Positions 11,301 through 22,223 of a stretch of DNA of 64,000 nt are shown piece after piece. The notes beneath the pieces were generated by a model, which saw only the letters and a program-made list of their open reading frames with translations, did no database searches and was not told the origin of the DNA. Numbering within the stretch: position 1 is the first letter of the stretch; every line of letters starts with the position of its first letter. This stretch comes from Atriophallophorus winterbourni (lineage: Eukaryota > Platyhelminthes > Trematoda > Plagiorchiida > Microphallidae): assembly GCA_013407085.1 (NCBI GenBank), contig JACCGJ010016451.1, forward strand, positions 62,001 through 126,000, written 5' to 3'. The translations under genes were made by a program, and so were the position numbers.

Positions 11301-11559
11301 AAATCTAAACAACATACCTCCATCTAGTGCGTTACCTAGGACAGTACTCTCCATTCTAGCCAATTCGAGGAGAGCACAACCATAAAGTAAATTTGGTTCG
11401 CCTAGTCGTTCATCTAAATCGCCAAATTCAGATGATCTGAAAAATAAATGTTTAGACAGCTTACATAGTCTCGCATGCTTGTTGAAACTTTTCAACAGCT
11501 TGAGCGACTTCACCACACACTAAGTGTCGTCGACCTTGCGCTAACAAATCATCTGCCAT
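8397..11559 (-). CDS. NASP: NASP-type histone H3-H4 chaperone (SHNi-TPR protein), 6 exons
   Basis: Nuclear chaperone that binds and protects soluble histone H3-H4. Exons: 11559-11465, 11436-11318, 11286-11221, 11191-11136, 11106-10759 and 8948-8397. Phases agree at every join and total 411 codons plus TAA. The protein starts MADDLLAQGRRHLVCGEVAQ (first TPR). It then has NLLYGCALLELARMESTVLG (TPR2), a Glu/Asp-rich acidic insertion inside the TPR array (about residues 80-172), NLQLAWEVIEVAKQIF (TPR3), YDQALSDFD-QCLAIRTA and AETHFQIGTTYAVAG (TPR4), a coiled-coil-prone helix and the hallmark DITHLVRKKRP before a basic KKAK stretch (likely nuclear localisation). Order and length match the short (somatic) NASP form. 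All donors and acceptors are GT/AG. The last intron (1.8 kb) carries LINE tails; the others are 28-54 bp except the last two. Confidence 0.92.
9470..10095 (-). mobile_element. RTE-like LINE 3'-end fragments inside the NASP intron
   Basis: At 9690-10095 the sequence repeats the tail of the 4485-4940 element: an ATC run, ATGAAGCACAAGTCTGGAGC, then CACTGACTTCAGTTTGC, and GGTGAGTTTCTTCATCCC with CACGTCATGGACTGGCCA (the reverse of the VHDVARWDEETHR end). A further tail unit, CAAAGTGCCGCAAAGTCAG, lies at 9916. The part at 9470-9660 is a tail in the opposite orientation. These are insertions in the last NASP intron and carry no ORF. Confidence 0.65.
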
Positions 11560-11789
11560 TGTCGAAAATTCAAATTAATAAACGCGCTTAAGATTCACTT
11601 ACGTGCAAGAGGTACGTAAAACAGTTACCCTCGATTTGTATAACAAGATCGTTTACTCTAATAATAATAGCATACCACAATATTGTTTGTCTTTATTTTA
11701 CTAAAATTAGATAGAAACATTTTGAACATCGATCTAGTTACTCATTTTCTGGATAATATTTTACTCCTTCTTCTACTTGATAGACGACA

Positions 11790-13620
11790 GGGGGTCAAGC
11801 CCTTGTAAGCCGCATCTCTTTATATCAGCAACATAGTCCAGGAGAACCTCAGTTGAAGAAATCCTGTCCAGTGTTGTTCAGCTTCGCCGTGATTACAGGC
11901 AATACCTTATCCAAAAGTTGCTTGAATTGGTTTTCAGAGCTTGCTGAAATAACCTCTTCCGGAAGCGCATTCCACAAGTTAACAATTCTTGTTGAGAGCA
12001 TGAATCCCTGTGGTAGGCGTAGTGTCCTTCGTTTTTGAAGCTTTAGAGCATGGTCACGGGTTCTTGAGTCCGTCGCGAGAGGGAAAAACTCGCGCAGCTC
12101 GTCACCATAAGCTCCCAGTGATATGCGACGAGTTAGCAGCAGGTCGTAGCGCACACGCCGAATACTGAGCAACATGAGGTTGCGGCGTTGAACTCTCTCC
12201 ACATAAGGAATTGATTTCAATTCTTGTACTCCTTTCGTCGCCCGCCTTTGCAATTTTTCCAACTGGTCACGTTCTCTCTTTGTTTGTGGATAGATGGCTG
12301 GCAAACCATATTCCAAAACAGGTCTCACGTATGTGGAATAAAGAATGCGAAACATTTGTGGAGCAATCGCCGAAAACGACCGACTAATAGCCCACCATGC
12401 GCGGTTTGCAGCAGCAGCTTTTCTGTTCGTATCCTCCTTGAATTTAAGCGATCGAGTCACAATTGTACCCAGGTCACGTTCAGTATCAACCCACTTCAGT
12501 TGATGATCCCCGAGGAAGCACGCACCTTCAGGCGTGCTTGGCCCCAAAAACATTATAGCGCATTTCTGTCGGCTTACATGAAGCTGCTATTTTACCGTCC
12601 AATCAAGCAATTTGTTCAATTTGTTCTGGAAAATGGCATTATCAGCAATAGAGCTTACTGTACCCCAAACTTTCAGATCATCCGCGAAAAGTAGACAATT
12701 CATATTTAATGAGTCGGGTAGGTCATTAACATATACTTTAAAAAGTAACGGGTCGAGAACAGATCCTTGCGGAACCCCGGAGGTTTGTCGTGTAGTCTGC
12801 GATTAGACTCCGTTAATCTCGACCTGTGTATAACGGTCAACAAGGAAGTCTTTAATCCAAGTTAGAACAGGTCCGTTTACACCACGAGCACGGAGCTTGA
12901 GCAATAGACGTTGAAATGGTACACGGTCAAAAGCCTTACTGAATTCACTGAAGGCAGTGACTACCGGGTTACCCATATCAATTTCAGCACACCACTGCTC
13001 GCGAGCAGTGATGAGATTGGATGCGCATGATCGTCTTGGCGTAAAACTATGCTGATCAGATGTTAGCTGACTGGTTGTAAGGAGAAAATCGTTAATCTGT
13101 TTCTTCAGCAGTCGTTCCAGAGTCTTCACAACTATCGAATGGAGGGTAACCGGTGGGTAGTTGGCCGGATCACTGGTTTCACCGCCCTTATACATTAGTT
13201 TGGCAATGCCGTACTTCCAATCTTCAGGTAATCTACCATACCGCAAGGATAAATGGTAGATTAGCGCCAGTGGTTTATGTATGATACTCGACAATACCTT
13301 TAAAAGCATTTGGTGTATATCGTCCGGGCCAGGTGCTGAGTGTACATCGAGTCGTTCTAGTAAATACTGCACCATCTCTGACGAGATCCAGATATCCACC
13401 AGTTCGGCGTTGCTCTCATGAAGCAGAGGAATGGGAAACGTCTCCTCTATGTAAACCGAATTGTAATGAGCGGCGAGAAGAACTGCTTTACGTTCATCTT
13501 TATGTTCAGTCGAACCTCCCATAGATCTCAAGCAAGGTACTCGTTGAGAAGCTTTCGTTCAACTTCTTATGTACGCAAACTAGTGTTTCGGCATAGAGTT
13601 GGCTAAAGGTCAGTTCAGTC
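11790..13620 (-). pseudogene. 5'-truncated CR1-like LINE, reverse transcriptase
   Basis: A nearly continuous minus-strand reading from 13531 to 11849 shows SAPGPDDIHQMLLK, LPEDWKYGIAKLMYKGG, LTSDQHSFTPRRSC, FSEFSKAFDRVPF (motif A), a stop near 12803, TSGVPQGSVLDPLLFKVYVN (motif B), LLFADDLKVW (motif C), a second stop near 12570, then VRPVLEYGLPAIYPQ and the CR1-type end RTRDHALKLQ...IVNLWNALPEEV. Only two stops interrupt about 560 codons. In motif A the usual catalytic Asp (DFSKAFD) is Glu (EFSKAFD). The endonuclease is absent. The copy lies about 230 bp upstream of the NASP start codon. Confidence 0.88.
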
Positions 13621-13985
13621 CAGATTGCACATGACAGTAAGTGACTAACCAAACAATCTAGCTTTCAGAATGTCTCTTGGTTTAAAGCTGTAGAGAAGCA
13701 CCCAACATTGCCTAAACGTTTCTCCTTTTTTGCACGTTTGAATTCTGTGATGATCATGACGCCAATAGATTATCCGTATTGTATTTAGGGAGCACCTCGA
13801 TATATCGATGCTGGAAAAAAGAAGAAGCAGTTTCTTTTCACAAGCAAGGTGAGAAGTCATCTGAAGAAGAATGGTGTATCAGAAACAGAAAACTGGTATT
13901 CACTTTCTTTACGGGATAACGATTATAAAGGTGATCTACCTAATCTTGCATTGCACTTATGGGGAAAATTCATGAAATAACTAAC
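13621..13985. other. No recognisable feature
   Basis: Short ORFs on both strands have no recognisable motif, and nothing repeat-like was matched within the window. Confidence 0.4.
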
Positions 13986-13989
13986 CCTA

Positions 13990-15005
13990 GTTATCGTCCA
14001 GACCCTGGTTAAAACTCACGACGGAAATGCAGGTTTCAGGTTCTTTTGGAAGACTATTGCAGAAATTTACCATCCTATGGCGTAGTCCAGCCGCTTCTTA
14101 TCATGTTTGTGTGAATATCCGCGTGTGTCAAGATCGGGACTCGGGTTCGCTGTACCCTATCAAGCCGAACGCTGTCCTTCGTGCAATGAAGGCATCTCGC
14201 TTGGGCTTAATATTATAAATGAGGCCTTCTAGAGCTGCAGAAATACATTAGGGTTTCTGCTCTGAATTCAGTCAAATCTACCATGTATGCAAGCTGAGCT
14301 CCAGCGTCACATTGGCCTTCCTAATTTTAGTCAGTTTTAAAAGTAATTCCAAATCGTTAACACATTGTACGGCGTTAACTCTCAGAGAATTTCCCCGACA
14401 TTTAAACAGAGCTCTTATCAACCAATGCTGACAACTGTCGGCTTTAATTATATTTCAGCCGGATGTGCCAATTGTATGGCCATTTTTGACCGAATAATGC
14501 TCTACTTTATCTTCATCCGTTGATCCAATGAACTTCTCATCATTCCTGAAAACAAGTATTGGTACTTGCTAACAGACGACGATTCATGGGAAATGACGGA
14601 GACCGGATGCAAAATTGAGGTATCCGACCGAATACGACGGTTTAGTTAGACATCGAAATTCTGATGGTCCTGCCTGTAAGCAATGCTTTTGTCTAAGCGA
14701 GCTTTCTGCTGCTAGCTTGATCTCTTGTGGGCGGTGATTCAAGAAATAAATTGCCTTGCAAATATTTCGGTAGAGTGATTTAAATGGCTTACTTTTTGCC
14801 TGCATTTCAGTGGCATTTTTGAGAAACGTTTAGATTACTCAGTCAAGATTTACTTTTAGGAAATCAATTTGGATATAAACTCAGTATAGAATGTCGACAA
14901 AGTTGCTCAAAGAATTTGTTACGCGATACTTTTCCCAATATTTCCACACGATGCTTGTCAGACTGACAGGTCTATAACTCCAAAATTTTTACCTGCATCA
15001 AGCTT
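13990..15005 (-). pseudogene. Heavily decayed CR1-like LINE fragments
   Basis: Minus-strand readings in shifting frames give YRPVSLTSIVWKYWEK near 14980-14920 (reverse transcriptase finger region). They also give NFCNSLPKEPETCISVVSFN near 14060-14000 (CR1 C-terminal region, compare NAWNSLPAELIVATSVIAFK in the 19.4 kb copy). The sequence between has many stops and probable deletions. The family call is moderate and the boundaries are rough. Confidence 0.45.
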
Positions 15006-15419
15006 TTTGTATTGGCATTATTATGGCCCACTCCCAGTTGCAATCATGAATTAATGAGTTTTTCATTATCAGTTAATTACCGGAGTGAGATTTTTCGGCA
15101 CAACTCAGTGAGTACCATCCGATCTAGCAGCTATAATGACGCTAAAACGTATAAGTGCTTAATACACTCCGAACTCCCTAACGGCCAACACAGCCTCATA
15201 AAAGGACATTAAGCGGTCGCTTATGATGAATCCGTTGTTGCTATAGGCTTTTGCGAACATTCGTGGAAGAACCAAACTATATTCTACGATTTCCAATCTG
15301 CCATAGATTGCAGCTCAACTGACTCTAATTTGGACAATACACAAGCACCTGCTGCTGAGCATACATCTGTTTATTCGATAGAGCACGATGATATTTCCCT
15401 TCAAGCATTTAAGGATTCA

Positions 15420-15810
15420 AGGATTTATGGTAAAAAAAAGTTAATGCTTTACAACACCTCAGTATTACGGCATGAATAAAAACATGAAAAATACAATAGT
15501 ATAAAAGCAATAGTGAATATCAAATGTAGTGCTCACGAATGTTATTCTTTTGCATATGTAACTCCAATTTTGCTTTAAACACCACCAGGCAAAGAGAGTC
15601 CAGCACATGTCGGGGTAGGGAATTCCAAAGCAATATAGCACGTACGGCGAAAAATGGCTCCGACAATCAATACGGGAACTTGGAACGTAAAGGGATAAGG
15701 TATGTCCGCGTGTCACTTTCCCATCACACACATCGAGCAAGTGTTTTAGTGGATGTACCTGGACCCGATAACTGGGTGTATCAGGTATAACCGTCGACCC
15801 GAGAATACAT
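15420..15810 (-). pseudogene. CR1-like LINE 3' end fragment
   Basis: Minus-strand frames read HPLKHLLDVCDGKVTRGHT and then, in another frame, fragments of the RVINxWNALP region. The 3' end at about 15420-15450 (AAGGATTCAAGGATTTATGG followed by an A run) matches the 3' ends at 42590-42620 and 46985-47030. It also carries a short repeated GGATTCA-type terminal motif typical of CR1. Confidence 0.55.
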
Positions 15811-15825
15811 TTGGACAGACTTGTC

Positions 15826-15876
15826 ATATATTGAGATTGACAAGTCACCGGGTCCGGAGGATATGCACCCGCCATG

Positions 15877-15880
<4 letters not shown>
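15826..15880 (+). pseudogene. CR1-like reverse transcriptase scrap, opposite orientation
   Basis: The plus-strand frame reads IEIDKSPGPEDMHPPC, matching the DKSPGPDDIHP block at the start of CR1 reverse transcriptases. It abuts the minus-strand 3' end at 15420-15810 and a TA repeat. Confidence 0.6.

Positions 15881-15906
<26 letters not shown>
15877..15906. repeat. (TA)n microsatellite
   Basis: About 14 TA dinucleotides in a row directly follow the LINE scrap at 15826-15880. Confidence 0.95.
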
Positions 15907-15909
<3 letters not shown>

Positions 15910-17430
15910 GAATATCCTAATAAGAGTAGCTTTTAAAATGTCATTGGAAACTTTAAAAAATATCCATTCGACTTACTTCATCCAAATAAACGGCACACAA
16001 TTCCCCATAAATGAGAGAATAGTAAACATTTTCCATATTTTCCGATGGAATTTACTGAAAAGCTTATTGCCAAACATAACCACTGCTTCCGATTTTATTT
16101 AAGTAATTAAATATAAGTCAATTAAAAGTTTTGTCATACGCAGCCCCTTAAGCAACACTAGGACATTTACAGATGAAACAATTTGAAATTTATACTGAAG
16201 CCAGAAACTACTACTAATAATAATACTATAAGTGTTTGCGTTTCCCATATCGTAAGCCTTGTTTTCTATATGCAGATTAATTACTGAACTTTTCGCCAGA
16301 AAAACGTTCACACACCTCCTCTTACACTTGTTAATAGTATTCAACAAACTTATAATACACCAGCCATTACACGATATCCTGAAAACTTGATCCATTATTC
16401 CGGCAACCTGAATGTACATCTATTACGAAATCCAAAAATTATCTATCTTATTTTGAGAATGCTAGTCTGTTTTATGGATAAGCTGTGAACTAAAATTTAC
16501 AGTAATTAAATTAACCAAATATCCCAACTGTAATTCCTATACTTCTGATTCGTGTGAAGTTCGCATTCCTGCCTCCAACTAGAGGCTAATATTAACTAAA
16601 AACCTAATATTAAAATCTTTCATAATTTCTTTGCAGTTCAATATCATCCCAACTTGGATGAGAGAGTAACTATCAGACGAACAAGTGATGCATAATAATT
16701 ACAACAGAATTAGAAGAATACACACTTACAAGGTAATTATTCTTATATTTTGGAATATTTCCTCTTGAAAGTTGAAGCAATCTCATCTCAATGCTTAATG
16801 AGCTTCAAGACTCAAGGTGAATAGTTTCGATTGTTAAATGTTTTAATGTTTTGCTTGTACAATTTTATTTTAATTTCAATTCAGACAGTAAAATCGAAGA
16901 TTTATTTATTCATTTACACCGTTAAACTAAAGCAGGTGGTAATATCATACCAAACTGTAAATACTATGAATTTCTAAAGCCTAGCTGCAATGAATCTTTC
17001 GTATAAATGCTTGATTTATTAGAACGAAAACAATTCGTTGTGAAAATCTATAATGCAATTGTCTACATACATATAAGAATGAAGCATCATCTACCTCTTT
17101 GAGGATTTCAGAACTGTTTCTCCAACATTCGCTTCGGAAATTAATGTAATGTATTTAACCCCTACACTGTATTTCACGCATTCACTGTTATAAAATATTG
17201 TGAAGTTTTGTTAATTATTTTCATTAGGATATCTATTTTCAATTCCATGTAAGATTCTCTGTGAACGGTTGTTAATCCGCTATTCTAGATCTGTTGCGAA
17301 ATAATGTTAATTATATCCGATCGAATGCCTCCAGAATGATGTAGAAACTGCGAGTGGAATTAGCCGAAGCGGATTTCTGCAAAATTTGTGCAAAACACGC
17401 GGAGGTTTCAGCTACTAAAACAAAGCGAAT
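15907..17430. other. AT-rich stretch without recognisable genes
   Basis: The region is AT-rich with many stops in all frames. No protein motif, RNA gene or repeat with a partner in the window was found. Confidence 0.5.
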
Positions 17431-17830
17431 AGGAGAAAGATAGAACCGTAAGCTCAAAAAGTTATTCGAGTTTTATAATAAACGTTCATCAGATAAATCT
17501 CATAAGTCATTATCTAGCAACCAGTATCTAATTGACAACTTTCGCATGCTGAACAAAGATTGTTGGAGAAGGGCTTGAATTTCTGCATAAGTAAGAGCTT
17601 CATGAAAGCTGAGGATCTTATCCGCTGCATTGAGGGATCATTAAATGCACTCCCCAAAGAACGAGCAGACACGGTTAGAAACTGTATCGCAGGTGTCATT
17701 AAAAACCAGGAACAAGGCAATGCAAACCTTGATTAACACAAAAGGCAAGCACTTCTTACGCTGAAACAATATGCAAATATAGTCATTATTAAGGCTGACG
17801 AAGTTAAAGTAGCGGTAATTTTTTAACAAA
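17430..17830 (+). pseudogene. Penelope-like element (PLE) reverse transcriptase N-terminal fragment
   Basis: Plus-strand frames read LSHAEQRLLEKGLNFCISK, then MKAEDLIRCIEGSLNALPKE, RADTVRNCIAGVIKN and, after a stop, LTLKQYANIVIIKADEVKVA. This order (LS..E...LEKGLNF, LP.ERADT.RN...GV, LK.D..IVILKADKG) is characteristic of the N-terminal part of PLE reverse transcriptases. Upstream 17440-17510 continues with KKLFEFYNKRSSDKSHKSLS. The catalytic core (YADD) and GIY-YIG endonuclease are missing. It ends about 90 bp before a Gypsy LTR. Confidence 0.75.
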
Positions 17831-17920
17831 AGCGACTATTTAGACAAGGTTGGGGTACACTTATCCGAGGGCCCATAAAATGGATAGATAATGGTAAAAT
17901 AAAAACAGTTAATGAATGAA

Positions 17921-18298
17921 TGGCTATGTGAAAATTACAATATGTATGTGAAAATGAAAAAGTAACCACTCACAATAAATTTTTAATCAGATTGTAAACC
18001 GATTCTCCCGGGAGCGGCGATCATAAGATTCCGTCTAGAATTAAAAGTAGTATCACAGATACAGATGCAATTGATCCGAGAAAACGATACGGCTGAAATA
18101 TTGATCAGTTTTTTTTAGAACATGCAAACGATATTCCCACAACTGGCAGTCAGGATTCCAAGCATGCAGCACGGATATCAAATGAGACGAGAAGTTTAAT
18201 TCCGAGCGTCTGGAATTTTTTAATACAAAGTCGCGTGATAAATCGAAAAGTGTACAGTGATTTAGACATACAAAATGGTAGTAGAAAACACCATTGTA
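17921..18298 (-). repeat. 3' LTR of the Gypsy element
   Basis: It aligns over its whole length with about 25896-26257. Shared blocks include AAGATTCCGTCTAGAA, CCCACAACTGGCAGT and AGATTGTAAA-CGAT. On the minus strand it is preceded by GGGGGAG (plus 18299-18306), a suitable polypurine tract. Confidence 0.7.
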
Positions 18299-18549
18299 CT
18301 CCCCCAGGGCGTCGGGTACAAGAAAAGAAGCTGGAATAAATAACTATGTTGTGAAATCATCAAACTTAGAGAGAACGTGGACCCAATGGCCAGAACGTGT
18401 TTGTCTCTTGTTGTGGAGTAGTTTGAGACGCGAGATTATTAGGGGTTTAGAAGGGGAATCAGGAGTTCAAGTGGTTTTAGGTGAAGCGTATAAACGAACA
18501 GACGATAGGACCGTTTCTTGTGATCCATTCTGGTCAATAACGAAGTACT

Positions 18550-19131
18550 TAGGGTACCAGCTGAGCACTCTGTATGGACCAGTCTATGGTAGCTGAAGTG
18601 GTCAACGTACACGATCGGCAAGCAAAAACACAAAATTGAAGGTAGACACGTCGGCTGGGATGTATAACTCTTGAGCGTGCTGGCGAGTTGGAATAGCTCG
18701 TAATGATTTCTTGAAGCGGCGGAACTGGCATATTGTGGGGCTGTAAAATATACCGTGGAACCGGAAGATGTCAGAACTCCGCCAACTGGGTTGAGGGTAC
18801 TATTGTACACCATTTCAGCAGCTGAGCAATCCGGGTGTTATATAACGGTGGAACGAATACCAAGAGGCACTAAGGGCAATGTCTCGGACCAACGCTCTGA
18901 ATTTCCATGAATTTCCGTTGAAATCCCTCGACTAAGCCATTTAAAGAATGGTGGTAGGCTAATGTCCTTATTGTGCTTTGTACACAGTGTTTTATTTAGT
19001 TCTCGAAAAATCGCTGATTGAAATTGGGAAGCTCTGTCAGTGGTAGTGGTATCAGTATCAGTATCACAGGGCGATAGTCGACCAAGTCGAAACGAGTGCC
19101 CAGATTCTTTCGGAGGTGTGCTTGAAAACAC
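18550..19131 (-). pseudogene. Gypsy integrase, C-terminal half
   Basis: Minus-strand readings give DRASQFQSAIFRELNKTL (the D..G.QF motif of the integrase core) and then IHGNSERWSETLPLVPLGIR, which is typical of CsRn1-type integrases. After a stop comes AAEMVYNSTL (AAELVYGTTLR block). The DDE glutamate region is garbled (PPFFKWLSRG where a HP.ANG..ER-type block is expected). Confidence 0.8.
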
Positions 19132-19372
19132 CCGCTACTACCAGGATTAATTCGTAACACAGGCGTGTGTAAATGTGAATGGAAGATAGGAGAGGTCTGA
19201 TCATCGAAAGGTGAGAGAGTTATGCATGTTGCATGTCCAATCGAATGGAAAGACGATGGTCAGCAGATTATTTCCACAAATACGAAAAAATGAAAAAGAA
19301 ACTCTTTTTGTTTTTCAAGATGTTTTCGAATATTTTTGTGTTTTTTTATCATTAATATGGAGGGATTTAGTC

Positions 19373-21102
19373 TTAAGGGCAATCCTCCGGAAAAAGCACC
19401 TGCCACTGTTCGTCCAGCCCATGTTTGAACGCAATTACTGAAGTTGCCACGATTAGTTCTGCGGGAAGTGAGTTCCACGCGTTCACTATACGGGCGTTAA
19501 AGAAGTGCGTTCTGGATTCGAGAGTGGTGTGCTGTTTACTTAGCTTAAGACTGTGCCCTCGTGTACCAACTAAAGGAGAGACCTGAAAGAAGTCATTGAA
19601 TTCGACACAACTTAAGCCTTTGACAACCTTAAAGGTCTCCATAAGATCACTCCTAAGTTGCCTCCTCCTAAGTGAGGAAAGTCCTAGTGTTAACAGACGA
19701 TTTTCATAGTTGGTGTATGCTAACCCCTCGATCATGCGAGTGGACAGCTTCTGTATCTTTTCTAGCTGCATGATATCCTTCTGGTAATACGGCTTCCAAG
19801 CCTGGATACAGTATTATAAATGTGGCCTCACTATTGCCTTGTAGAGGGGCAATAGCAACTCAGCATTTCTGCAAGTGAGGGCTGAACGTAGTCGAAAGAG
19901 TTCCCTCCTGGCCCTTTGAGCTGCAGCAGCACATTGGTCAGCCCACTTAAAGTTTGCGGAGACTACGATTCCTAGGTCCTCAATAGACTTTACCCTATGG
20001 AACTCCGTGTGAGCTGAAGGCGTAGACACAATCATGTTGCCTGCCAGTGTAGAAAGCAAGCAACTCTTATCTATGTTAAGGCGAAGGTCCCACTTACTCG
20101 CTCATGCTGTTACAGCTTCCACGTCAATTATCAGATCGGAGTTATCCGACCTAGCGACAATTTAAACGTCGTCAGCAAACATATAACAGGGTGAGCGCAG
20201 TTGGTTGGCTAGATCATCGATGAAGATGAGGAACAGCAACGGCCTTGAAACTGAGCCCTGGTGAACCCCACTCGTTACATGCGCACTTGCGGAGTAAGTA
20301 TCATCTACCCTGACAGCAAAGGAACGGTCGCTTAAAAATGCTCGAATCCAGCCCAAAAGGTTCCCTGATACTCCTATGGTTGAGAGTTTGAGAAGCAAGA
20401 GCTTATGGTTGGCTGAATCAAAAGCCTTACTAAAGTCGAGATAAATGACTTCTACAGCTATACCATCATCCATGCTCTTAGTAACCTCGTTTAGAAAGCT
20501 CAACAAATTTGTCAGACATGACCTACCTTTTAGAAAGCCGTGTTGTGCACTATTCAAAAGAGAATGTTTGGTTAGATATCCACATATTTTATCGCGGATC
20601 AATCTTTCCATAACCTTACATAGTACGCTAGTGAGGCTAACCGGGCGGTAATTTTTGACCGCCGAGGAAGCTCCTCCATTATGAATAGGCACTACAACGG
20701 CTGTTCTCCAGCCAAAGGAAGGGTACCCTGACTGAGGGATGATGTGAAAAGTTCTGTAATCGGCACAGATGATATAGGCGCTAGCAGTCTGACCATTCGT
20801 GGATGGATGCTATCAGGTCCTGCTGACTTGTTGTAACCTAGGCTGGACAATATAGTCTCGACATTGTGTACCTCGAATATAAGGTCTGTGCAGGAGGGGC
20901 GATCAGCGAGTACACACTGAAGTGATGGCATAGAGACGTTCGAGTTATAATCACGGCGTTGTACGCCTTTAAAATGCGAGGAAAACAATTGAGCCTTTTC
21001 AGTGCTTGCAATAACGGCTAAGCCTTTTCGTGTTGACCCTTTAGATTGAACGTAGCTGTAGTATCGTTTCGGATGAATATAGGCCTCTTGAACGAGTCTC
21101 AT
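19373..21102 (-). pseudogene. CR1-like reverse transcriptase
   Basis: It begins with EMRLVQEAYIHPKRYYSYVQ. Then come NKSAGPDSIHPRMVRLL, a frameshift near 20692, NYRPVSLTSVLCKVMERLI, SAQHGFLKGRSCLTNLLSF, VIYLDFSKAFDSANHKLLLL (motif A), TSGVHQGSVSRPLLFLIFID (motif B, His for Pro), MFADDV (motif C) and a stop near 20160. RPHL, a stop near 19812 and QAWKPYYQKDIMQLEKIQKL follow. The end is NAWNSLPAELIVATS. The FADD catalytic pair is kept. Confidence 0.88.
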
Positions 21103-21366
21103 TTCGAAAGAAATCTTTGCTGCACGTATCTTGGAAACAGATATGTTTCGCGCTTCTTTGTAACGGACTCAAGTCCCACATTAGGGAGTATGCTTATAAC
21201 GCCTCCATTTTGCGTCGCGGTGACGTACGCTATGGGAAAGTGAGGCTGATCACCATTGAGGTTTACATTTTTTGCGAACGAGTAAAAGAGGAGCGAATCG
21301 ATCCTGAAGTTGAAGGATGTTTTTCTTGATCTGCCTCCACATCCCATCCACATGGTCAATGTTTTG

Positions 21367-22122
21367 CTATGGGAGAAGCGCTGCTGCCTGTAATAGGGAA
21401 GCAGGGACGATCCTATGGAAGCTTCGAGACATCTTAAGTGGGAGTTTACCAAATGACAGAAGTAACTCGCAGGCTAACACTACGTGGTCGCTCTTTCCTC
21501 GTGGTGGCTGCAAGACCAAATTTTGCATACCGCTTTCAGAAGTTGAAATAACTAGGTCAAGAATAGACGGAGACTGACCCTCTCGGAATCTAGTTGGTTC
21601 GTTTACGCGTTGGTAAACTGCATGGGAGTGTAGCCAATCCAGAAAATAGTTTGCGATTCCTGTGGCATGTGAGGTTTGGTACTCCCAGTTTATTTCGGGT
21701 AGATTAAAATCTCCGAGGATTACAACACGTGGTGCTACGGCTAAAAGAGACGAAAGCTTAATTTGCGAGAGAGCATTTTCTTTCAAACTAGTGTTCAGAC
21801 TACGGTAGACGCAGCTTACCACTATACGCGTGCATTTATGCATAAGCAAGATAGATATTATCTGCACGTTTGTTATGGAAACAGAAATACTTTTCTCAAC
21901 AGGAATAGCTTTATTAAGAAGGAGCACCGCCCCTCCTACTAGCTTACCAAGTGGTCGATCGCTTCTTACGGCGCTAAACCTATCCGCGATTAAAGCTTGT
22001 ATCTGGTCATCATGAGACAACCATGATTCCTTGACACCCACAATTTTGTAGTGGGAATCGTCAACTCTACAGAGTGGTTCAGTCCATTTATTTCTAATGG
22101 TACAAACGTTCGTATAGAACAA
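21367..22122 (-). pseudogene. CR1-like apurinic/endonuclease domain (EEP family)
   Basis: The minus-strand ORF reads FYTNVCTIRNKWTEP (start block), IVGVKESWLSHDD (E in the catalytic KE.W), GAVLLLNKAIP, VVSCVYRS, VVILGDFNLPEINWE (GDFN) and ILDLVISTSESGMQNL, then PPRGKSDHVVLACELLL (SDH). These are all the EEP endonuclease blocks of a LINE. A frameshift near 21370 separates it from the linker (21350-21100). Confidence 0.88.
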
Positions 22123-22223
22123 AAGAGCACTATCATATGGGGCCAGACTCCCGGTGTTTGGGCTACCTAAGAGCTCTTTGTCCTCGGGCGTAATACCCGA
22201 GGCTGCTTTGCGTTTTTTAAAGG

